Assembly (NCBI GenBank): GCA_964516325.1
Contig: CAZFAP010000087.1
Coordinates: 1 to 19,473, forward strand
Direction: 5' to 3'
DNA length: 19,473 nucleotides
Origin: CAZFAP01 sp964516325
GTDB taxonomy: Bacteria > Auribacterota > JABMQX01
The position numbers and the translations under genes were made by a program. Shown here piece after piece: positions 13,875-19,473 of this stretch; within the stretch, counting starts at the first letter, position 1; every line of letters begins with the position of its first letter. The notes beneath the pieces were generated by a model, which worked only from the letters and a program-made list of their open reading frames with translations, was not told where the DNA came from and searched no databases.

Positions 13875-15464
13875 CTAACGTGATTGTCCGGCGACAGCTT
13901 GTCCCCGCGTTCGAGAGGCGGCCGCGGTGGCTGTCTTGATGAACCTTATGGACGCGGAAGGTTCCGGCTGAGCGAGGTTCAGGATGCTCTCCACAGAGGA
14001 CGAGAGCATGTCAATGTTGCTGTATTTCGGGTCTCGGTAGTCTCCTATTTCGCCGCTTTTCAGGGCCTTGGCCATTTCGGCAATTCCTTCCTCCAGGCCG
14101 ACCTCGCATTCAAAACCCAGCCGGTCACGGATCTTGTCGAAGGAGACCCGATAGCTCCTCGTGTCGCGATTGTCGGACACCATCTTGACCTGCGTACCGG
14201 GGATTGTTTTGCCAATAATCTCGCCGAGGTCGGCGAGCCGGACGTTGAGAGAGTTCGCCCCGACGTTGAAGATTTGGCGCGAGACGAGGTGCTCAGGGGC
14301 CTCCATACACCGGATCATGGCGCTGACGACATCCCTGACATGGGCGAAAGGTCGCCACTGCTCCCCGCCGAAAATGTTTATCTGTCCGTCGTTGACCGCC
14401 TTGGCGGTGAGAAGATTGACGACAAGGTCGAATCGCGGGCGATGAGAATGTCCGAACACCGTCGCGAGCCGAAGGATCGTGACGCAGGTGTCGCCGGGGC
14501 ATTTGAGGGCGGCGTTTTCGGCATCGAGCTTTGAAGCAGCGTAGAGCGAAACCGGGTTGGGGATGGAGTTCTCGTCAACGACAGCATCGGAATATCCGTA
14601 AACGCTGCAACTCGACGTGAAGAGGAACCGCCATACGCCGAGCGCCGCCGCGGCGTCCACGAGCATCCGGGTCGCGTTCCAGTTGATTTGCAGAGTGGCA
14701 TTGGCGTCGAGGGCGCTGGCGGGGTCCCCGACAATGGCGCCGAGATGAATCACGCAGTCCACGCCTCTCAAGGCCGCAACCGCTGAATCCACCCTTCGGA
14801 GGTCGCCCTCGATCAGTTCAATCTGTTGCGTATCAAGGAGGTCCTGAATCGAGGACTGTCCATAGGCGAGGATGTCCAGAACTCGCACCTTGTATCCCTT
14901 CTTCAGGAGCGCTCTAACCAGCACCGAGCCGATATAGCCCGCCCCGCCCACCACCAAAACTTTGTTGATTCGGCGACGGGCCGTCCCATCGGCTTTTAAG
15001 ATGGAAAACCTGCTCTGGATGGAGGCGCTGAGAAACCGGAGAGCCGAGAGAATGCCGAATGCGAAGTAAGAGCCGAGGAGGCTTCCGCCACGTCCGGCGA
15101 CTGGCTCGTTGAAAACGAACCGCATCCAGGAGGTATAGATGAGGAGTCCGAGGAGCGTTCCCTTGAGAATTCCGATCGCCTTCCTTTTCCAGGCGTAGGA
15201 AGGAATGCTCCTGTACAAGCCGACGCCCATGAGGGAAAGGATGTAGATGACCACAAAGTTGGGGAGCTGGACCTCGTAAGGAGAAGCAAAGGTGCCTCTG
15301 ATTCCCTTGGGGTCCCTGAAAATCGCCCAGACCGCCAGGCCCAAAGTCAGGGATATTCCGAGGGACGCTGCGTCAACGACGACTCGCAGGACAATTTGCC
15401 CGGCGCCGAACGAGCCAAACAAGTAGTATCGGATGCTTCTCAGCCTTCGACGAATCTTGTTCAC
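13875..15464 (-). CDS. Membrane-anchored NAD-dependent epimerase/dehydratase (4-TM domain fused to extended SDR)
   Basis: 529 residues from GTG 15464. Four hydrophobic segments (about 24-50, 68-86, 97-113, 126-146) separated by short loops resemble the N-terminal membrane domain of CapD/FlaA1-type dehydratases and large initiating sugar transferases (YRSIPSYAWKRKAIGILKG loop). A full extended short-chain dehydrogenase follows: NAD site VVGGAGYIGS (171-180), LFTSSCSVYG (281-290) and active-site Y308-x3-K312 in YAASK. The SDR is of the UDP-glucose 4-epimerase/UDP-glucuronate type rather than CapD. It would modify a nucleotide sugar, or a lipid-linked sugar, at the cytoplasmic face of the membrane. 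It follows the aminotransferase by 18 bases in the same run. The C-terminal tail (about 495-529) is Ala/Ser/Arg rich. Confidence 0.9.
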   Translation of the reverse strand: MNKIRRRLRSIRYYLFGSFGAGQIVLRVVVDAASLGISLTLGLAVWAIFRDPKGIRGTFASPYEVQLPNFVVIYILSLMGVGLYRSIPSYAWKRKAIGILKGTLLGLLIYTSWMRFVFNEPVAGRGGSLLGSYFAFGILSALRFLSASIQSRFSILKADGTARRRINKVLVVGGAGYIGSVLVRALLKKGYKVRVLDILAYGQSSIQDLLDTQQIELIEGDLRRVDSAVAALRGVDCVIHLGAIVGDPASALDANATLQINWNATRMLVDAAAALGVWRFLFTSSCSVYGYSDAVVDENSIPNPVSLYAASKLDAENAALKCPGDTCVTILRLATVFGHSHRPRFDLVVNLLTAKAVNDGQINIFGGEQWRPFAHVRDVVSAMIRCMEAPEHLVSRQIFNVGANSLNVRLADLGEIIGKTIPGTQVKMVSDNRDTRSYRVSFDKIRDRLGFECEVGLEEGIAEMAKALKSGEIGDYRDPKYSNIDMLSSSVESILNLAQPEPSASIRFIKTATAAASRTRGQAVAGQSR

Positions 15465-15482
15465 TGTCGTGTAACCCCCGGC

Positions 15483-16691
15483 TCAAAGAGCGTGTTGTTC
15501 TGTCACCGAGCGCACGCTGTCAATGACCTTGCTCACCTCCTTGCCGGTCATGGACGGGAAAATGGGCAAGGAAATGATGTGATTGAACTCGCGCGCCGCC
15601 ACCGGGAAGTCGCCTTCCCGCAGCGCGAGACGGTTTGCGTAATACGGATGCATATGGACGGGCTTCCAGCAGACGGTTGTCCCGACGCCAAGCCGCGCGA
15701 GTTCCCGCACAAACTGCGCCCGATCGATCTTCAACCTCTCCAATCTCAGTCGGATTACGTACATGTGCCAGGACATCACGCGGTCCGAGAGGATCGTGGG
15801 CGTTTCGATCGCAGGCACGTCGCGGAACGCCGCGTCATAGGCGGCGGCGATCTCCCTTCGCTGTCCCCAGAGTTGCTGGAGGCGGCGGAGTTGGTGAATT
15901 CCGATGGCTGCCTGAAGGTCCGTCATGTTGCACTTGAATCCGGGCATCACTATATCATATTCCCAGGATGCCGTCGGTGAAGACGAGTCCCTGCTTGCCC
16001 CGTGAAGTCTCATCAGCCGGACGCTATCTGCCCATTTATGGTCATCCGTGACGACCATCCCGCCCTCGCCCGTCGTCATACACTTGTTGGCGTAGAAGGA
16101 AAAGCAGGTCAGGTCGCCCGTTTGACCGCAGTTCCGCCATGGGGCGTCGGCATCGGCTCGATAGCGCGAAGGATTCGCGTGTGCCGCGTCTTCGATGACC
16201 CGGAGATGGAATCGCTCGGCTATCTTCCTGATTCGGTCGCAATCCGCCATCTGCCCCGCGTAGTGCACCGGAATAACCGCCTTAACGCGGTCAATCGGCC
16301 CGCGGACACCGGAGACCGTCTCGCCGCGAGAAAGACGATGCAGGGCGGCTTCGAGGCTTTCGGGGTCCATGCACAGGGTTTTCGGCTCGCAATCCACGAG
16401 TAGAGGAATTCCCCCGGCGTGAATCACGATGTTCGCAGTCGAGGCGAACGTCATCGTGGGGACGACGGCGATATCCCCCGGCTGGAAGTCCATCGCGAGA
16501 AGGGCGAGATGGAGAGCATTTGTGCACGAAAAAACGCCGACCGCGTGCTTGACGCCGCAGAACTGTGCGAACTCCCTCTCAAACCGTGCCGTCCTCTCTC
16601 CTGTTGTGAGCCAGCCGGAGCGAAGCGTCTCAATCATTTCCGATATTTCCGCGTCGCTAAGGCTTGGTCGTGAATAGGGAACGTTCGTCAT
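15483..16691 (-). CDS. DegT/DnrJ/EryC1/StrS-family PLP aminotransferase
   Basis: 402 residues, family-standard length. Internal aldimine Lys203 is in SFYANKCMTTGEGG, the PLP-phosphate and ring contacts are in CTNALHLALLA and VIEDAAHA (Asp168), and the SGWLTTG block is near residue 27. It should aminate a keto-sugar nucleotide to an amino sugar. The start is ATG 16691, which overlaps the TGA of the sugar transferase (ATGA), giving MTNVPYSRPSLSDAEI; ATG 16700 is possible but lacks a ribosome site. It is coupled to the sugar transferase upstream and followed 18 bases later by the epimerase, so a keto-to-amino sugar step on the first or a later sugar of the glycan is likely. Confidence 0.94.
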   Translation of the reverse strand: MTNVPYSRPSLSDAEISEMIETLRSGWLTTGERTARFEREFAQFCGVKHAVGVFSCTNALHLALLAMDFQPGDIAVVPTMTFASTANIVIHAGGIPLLVDCEPKTLCMDPESLEAALHRLSRGETVSGVRGPIDRVKAVIPVHYAGQMADCDRIRKIAERFHLRVIEDAAHANPSRYRADADAPWRNCGQTGDLTCFSFYANKCMTTGEGGMVVTDDHKWADSVRLMRLHGASRDSSSPTASWEYDIVMPGFKCNMTDLQAAIGIHQLRRLQQLWGQRREIAAAYDAAFRDVPAIETPTILSDRVMSWHMYVIRLRLERLKIDRAQFVRELARLGVGTTVCWKPVHMHPYYANRLALREGDFPVAAREFNHIISLPIFPSMTGKEVSKVIDSVRSVTEQHAL

Positions 16692-17446
16692 AAGTCGCAT
16701 TGAATTGTCTGGGTTACTCGAGCGTCATTCGTTCTTTTGGACCGAGGGGCGACCCGAAATGCTGGGGGCTTCCCCGTCGGGTTGTGCCTTTGGAAAATAG
16801 CGAGAACGGTCAGCGCAATTATCCTCATGTCCGTGGCAAGCGAGCGATTGCGAAGGTATTCGAGTTCGATGCGCAGCTTGTTGCGCATCACCGGGGGGTA
16901 CGCTTCTTCGATTTCCTTCCCTGCAAGGATCGTTTCTTCGTGGCGGTATTGAATTGTGGCGACGCTGGTGATTCCGGGTTGAACCGACAACACTGTCCGC
17001 TCGTGGGGAGTGTAAAGGGAGACCCACGGCGGCGTCTCGGGGCGTGGGCCGACGATGCTCATCTCACCTTGAAGCACGTTGATCAGGCTGGGCAGTTCGT
17101 CAAGCTTCGTTCGGCGAAGGAAACGACCGATCCGCGTGATCCTGGGGTCGCCTTCCGCGGTGACGGTGGGGCCGGCTCGCTCCGCGCCTGCGACCATCGT
17201 GCGGAATTTTATCATCCGGAAGAGCTTCCCATTCCTTCCGACACGAACGCCGGTGAAGAACACCGGTCCCGGCGACGTCACTTTCACGGCGAACGCGAGA
17301 AACAGCAGGAGGGGAAAGAACAGTACAAGCGCGGCGCCAGAGACAATTACGTCGAAGAGGCGCTTGGAATTGAACCTTGGTGGAGGGAAGCTGTCTTGCT
17401 CTGTCGTTTCCCCCGAGCGTCTTGGTTTTCGTCTATTTCTATCCAT
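16688..17446 (-). CDS. Initiating sugar transferase (short, PglC/WcaJ C-terminal type)
   Basis: 252 residues with the whole bacterial sugar transferase domain. The re-entrant membrane helix is at about 29-60 (KRLFDVIVSGAALVLFFPLL), followed by MIKFRTM (78-84), the catalytic dyad D116-E117 in TKLDELPSLINVL and GEMSIVGPRPE (127-137). It should transfer a phospho-sugar from a nucleotide sugar to undecaprenyl phosphate at the inner membrane, the first step of the glycan. It lacks the four-helix N-terminal domain of longer members; that kind of domain is instead on the epimerase two genes downstream. ATG 17446 is preceded by GGGAG with almost no spacing, an unusually tight site, and no better in-frame start is visible. 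The C-terminus overlaps the aminotransferase start by 4 bases. Confidence 0.94.
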   Translation of the reverse strand: MDRNRRKPRRSGETTEQDSFPPPRFNSKRLFDVIVSGAALVLFFPLLLFLAFAVKVTSPGPVFFTGVRVGRNGKLFRMIKFRTMVAGAERAGPTVTAEGDPRITRIGRFLRRTKLDELPSLINVLQGEMSIVGPRPETPPWVSLYTPHERTVLSVQPGITSVATIQYRHEETILAGKEIEEAYPPVMRNKLRIELEYLRNRSLATDMRIIALTVLAIFQRHNPTGKPPAFRVAPRSKRTNDARVTQTIQCDL

Positions 17447-17480
17447 CTCCCGGCGGACAGAAGCTCTCTCTGCGAAGATT

Positions 17481-18152
17481 TCACTTCATCCAATTGGCAA
17501 AATCAGTCAAGAATTGCTTGACGACCTCGTCGGTCTTCGGGTTTTTCACCAGCGGACCGAAGAAATTAGGCGGGACCGTCACGATGTCGGCTCCCGCCTG
17601 AAAAGCCTGATTGACATCCATGAGGTGGCGGATGCTTCCAACGATGATCTCGGACTGCACGCCTCCTTCGCGGAAGGCGTCCCTGGCTTGCCTGACGATT
17701 TGAAACGCGTCGTAGCCCGCATCGCGAATTCTTCCGACGAAAATGCTCACAAAGTTCGCATCGGCCAGCGCCGCCATCACCGCTTGATTAAATGACATGC
17801 AGCAGGTGCAATTGACCTTGATTCCCTTTTGACGAAGTTGGTGAATCACCCAAAGTTCATCCCAGCCAATGGGGACCTTTATGTAAAGCTCCTTGTAGTC
17901 GCTGAATTCCTCGACAAAATCCTCCGCTTGCTTGACGATCTCCTTCGGGTCCATCGTGAAAACTTCGACGCTGAGGGGTTTGTCGGGACCGTACTTCCGA
18001 ATGACTTCAATTATCTTGCGGATGTGCTCCTTGAAGTCGCACTTTTTTTCCTGGGACAGGATAGAGGGATTCGTGGTGACTCCGCTGGCAAAGCCTCTCT
18101 TGAAGGCCTCTTCGATTTCTTCTAAGTTTGCAGAATCAATGAACATCTTCAT
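17481..18152 (-). CDS. Transaldolase / fructose-6-phosphate aldolase family protein
   Basis: 223 residues, the length of the small TalC/FSA group. Catalytic positions by comparison with E. coli FSA (from memory): D6 in MKMFIDSANL, Schiff-base K92 in YIKVPI, T116 and S173 (IVGSIR). The position equivalent to FSA Tyr131 is F138 (FVSIFVGRI), as in true transaldolases, where Phe favours transfer over aldol cleavage. So transaldolase is more likely than aldolase. The usual N-V-T-L-x-F-S segment reads VNCTCCMSFNQ, with three cysteines close together. ATG 18152 has AGAGG about 8 bases upstream; an earlier in-frame ATG at 18185 would overlap the previous gene. It sits 34 bases before the sugar transferase and 29 after the propeller/TPR gene, inside a sugar operon, where it may supply a sugar-phosphate precursor. 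Confidence 0.92.
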   Translation of the reverse strand: MKMFIDSANLEEIEEAFKRGFASGVTTNPSILSQEKKCDFKEHIRKIIEVIRKYGPDKPLSVEVFTMDPKEIVKQAEDFVEEFSDYKELYIKVPIGWDELWVIHQLRQKGIKVNCTCCMSFNQAVMAALADANFVSIFVGRIRDAGYDAFQIVRQARDAFREGGVQSEIIVGSIRHLMDVNQAFQAGADIVTVPPNFFGPLVKNPKTDEVVKQFLTDFANWMK

Positions 18153-18181
18153 GCAAACACCTCTTCTGTTCATCAAGGGTT

Positions 18182-19473
18182 TCAAGGTGGTCCTGGGGCG
18201 GCATCGCCTTTGTACAATTCAATCCATCGCTCGGCCTCCTGCGCAAGCGCCTCTTCTCCGGCGGCACGAGCAAGACGCAGCGCCATGGTGAGCCCGTGGT
18301 GAGCTCTGCCGTTGTTGGGATCAAGGCGAAGGGCGTAGGACAAATGGTCGGTCGCCTCTTTGAGCTGACGGGTGGAAAGCAACGCGAGCCCAAGGATGCA
18401 ATGCACATCCACGGGGTTATACACTGGCTCGAGATCGGACTGGCCCGGCATGAGCCTCAAAGCCTGTGAGAGATGGGTGATGGCCTGGTCAAATTCTCCC
18501 TCGTTAAACAGCGCCATGCCCAGGTCACAGTGGGCACGGACATCCTTCGGATCGAGCCGTAAGGCCTCTCGAGAATGGGCCAGCCCCTCGTTACGCATGT
18601 TCTTGACGTGGTAGAGCAGGAACCCCAGCCTTTGGTGCGCCTCTACGTTATTCGGGTTGAGTTCGAGCGCTTTTCTGTATTTCTGTATGGCGCCATCGGG
18701 GTCGCTGGCTCTATCGAACTCGTCTCCGGCTCTGACGTAGGAGAAATCATCGAGGAATTTCTCGCCGATTTTCTTGATCGCCGAAGCGTTCGTATTTACG
18801 AACTCCGGTATGTTGGCGGCCCGGTCCGGATCAGTAAGGTGCGACAACAGGACGGGAGGGCTGCTGCGTCCTTGTTCGTCCATGTGGGTAAGGAAAAGTT
18901 GCGTGTAGGCTGAATTTGCTTTGGAAGAAAACACCAGCCACTTGCCGTTTGGCGACCAACTGTGCCATGAGTTCATCCGCTTTGTGTTGCATTGCAGTCT
19001 CCTGGCCTCCCCTCCCTCAGCCGGGATGATATAAAGCTCGCTATCGGGCTGAAGCAGCATATAATCCTTCGCTTTGCAGAACACAATCCATTTGCCATCG
19101 GGTGAGTATTTCGCGAAGAAGTTGCTCATGCCGTTGTTGGAAGCCCCTTCAAGCGGCTCAGGCTTGCCGCCCTTTCCGTCATTAAATGGGATCCGATACA
19201 GGTCGAAGAGAAAGGGCTTTCCATCTTCGAGGAATTCCTTGCATTCTTCGCGGGTAAGAAGCACTTCGCGCCGGTCTTTCTCGCCCTTCAGCTTGTATGC
19301 TTTGGCTCTGGCAAAAACGAGATACTTCCCGTCGGGGCTCCACGCGGGATTGCTCTGGACATATTCGGGATCATCTGCTCCCGGCAGTGAGTGAAAGGTA
19401 CGCGATTGCCTGCCATACACACACAGAATGCCCTTGATCGGGAAGAAAAGCTGGGAGAATTCCAGACCTGGTT
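18182..19473 (-). CDS. TolB-like beta-propeller protein with C-terminal TPR repeats (partial)
   Basis: The frame is open to the right edge of the window, so the start is missing; 430 residues are visible. A GTG at 19420 exists, but coding clearly continues upstream of it (GLEFSQLFFPIKGILCVYGR). The first half has three propeller repeats with SPDGK-(Y/W)-(I/L)-VF cores (AWSPDGKYLVFA, YSPDGKWIVFC, WSPNGKWLVFS) and ELYIIPAEGGE, as in TolB/WD40-like domains. The second half has TPR units, for example AIQKYRKALELNPNNVEAHQ, EALRLDPKDVRAHCDLGMAL and LSYALRLDPNNGRAHHG. Such proteins are usually periplasmic or surface scaffolds; no signal peptide can be judged without the start. Its stop is 29 bases before the transaldolase start, making it the first visible gene of the five-gene run. 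Confidence 0.88.
   Translation of the reverse strand, partial: PGLEFSQLFFPIKGILCVYGRQSRTFHSLPGADDPEYVQSNPAWSPDGKYLVFARAKAYKLKGEKDRREVLLTREECKEFLEDGKPFLFDLYRIPFNDGKGGKPEPLEGASNNGMSNFFAKYSPDGKWIVFCKAKDYMLLQPDSELYIIPAEGGEARRLQCNTKRMNSWHSWSPNGKWLVFSSKANSAYTQLFLTHMDEQGRSSPPVLLSHLTDPDRAANIPEFVNTNASAIKKIGEKFLDDFSYVRAGDEFDRASDPDGAIQKYRKALELNPNNVEAHQRLGFLLYHVKNMRNEGLAHSREALRLDPKDVRAHCDLGMALFNEGEFDQAITHLSQALRLMPGQSDLEPVYNPVDVHCILGLALLSTRQLKEATDHLSYALRLDPNNGRAHHGLTMALRLARAAGEEALAQEAERWIELYKGDAAPGPP

Overview
The window looks like a piece of chromosome from a Gram-negative, moderately GC-rich environmental bacterium. The main evidence is an exosortase with its EpsI-type partner, an exosortase-type polysaccharide deacetylase, a probable outer-membrane barrel and a Tat-exported Gfo/Idh/MocA protein. 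That last type, plus several kinds of multi-copy-looking hairpin repeats between genes, is common in Planctomycetes/Lentisphaerae/Hydrogenedentes/Omnitrophota-like lineages and in some deltaproteobacterial lineages. I cannot fix the phylum from this sequence. No rRNA, tRNA, CRISPR array, transposase or phage gene was seen.

Layout. 1-223: 3' end of a diguanylate-cyclase-like (GGDEF) gene whose signature is degenerate. 259-393: three 45-bp tandem repeats between convergent genes. 410-3821 (minus): a two-component pair, a soluble GAF/PAS histidine kinase and a sigma54-dependent NtrC-type regulator. 3822-5475: an unusually long stretch without a convincing gene, holding a good sigma70-like promoter and two inverted repeats. 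5476-6120 (minus): a small probable outer-membrane protein. 6620-7633 (plus): polysaccharide deacetylase, preceded by a sigma54-like promoter and an upstream palindrome. 7634-8176: a hairpin-rich repeat cluster. 8177-8638 (minus): PTS IIA (Ntr type). 8953-9993 (plus): sugar-phosphate nucleotidyltransferase. 10038-10478 (minus): a small zinc-ribbon membrane protein. 10479-10901: more repeats. 10902-13869 (plus): Tat-exported oxidoreductase, EpsI-like protein and exosortase. 13875-19473 (minus): a five-gene run, namely (in transcription order) propeller/TPR protein (cut by the window edge), transaldolase-family enzyme, initiating sugar transferase, DegT-type aminotransferase and a membrane-anchored epimerase.

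How it may work together (inference). Nucleotidyltransferase, transaldolase, aminotransferase and epimerase can supply and modify activated sugars. The sugar transferase would start a glycan on undecaprenyl phosphate, and the deacetylase would trim it outside the cytoplasm. The exosortase/EpsI pair would process or attach proteins bearing a C-terminal sorting signal; no such substrate lies in this window. The kinase/sigma54-regulator pair sits where exosortase loci often carry PrsK/PrsR-type regulators, and the deacetylase has a plausible sigma54 promoter, so regulation of the glycan genes by this pair is a testable idea. The most distinctive item is the epimerase: it carries the four-helix membrane domain normally found on large initiating sugar transferases or CapD/FlaA1-type dehydratases, while the sugar transferase two genes upstream lacks it.
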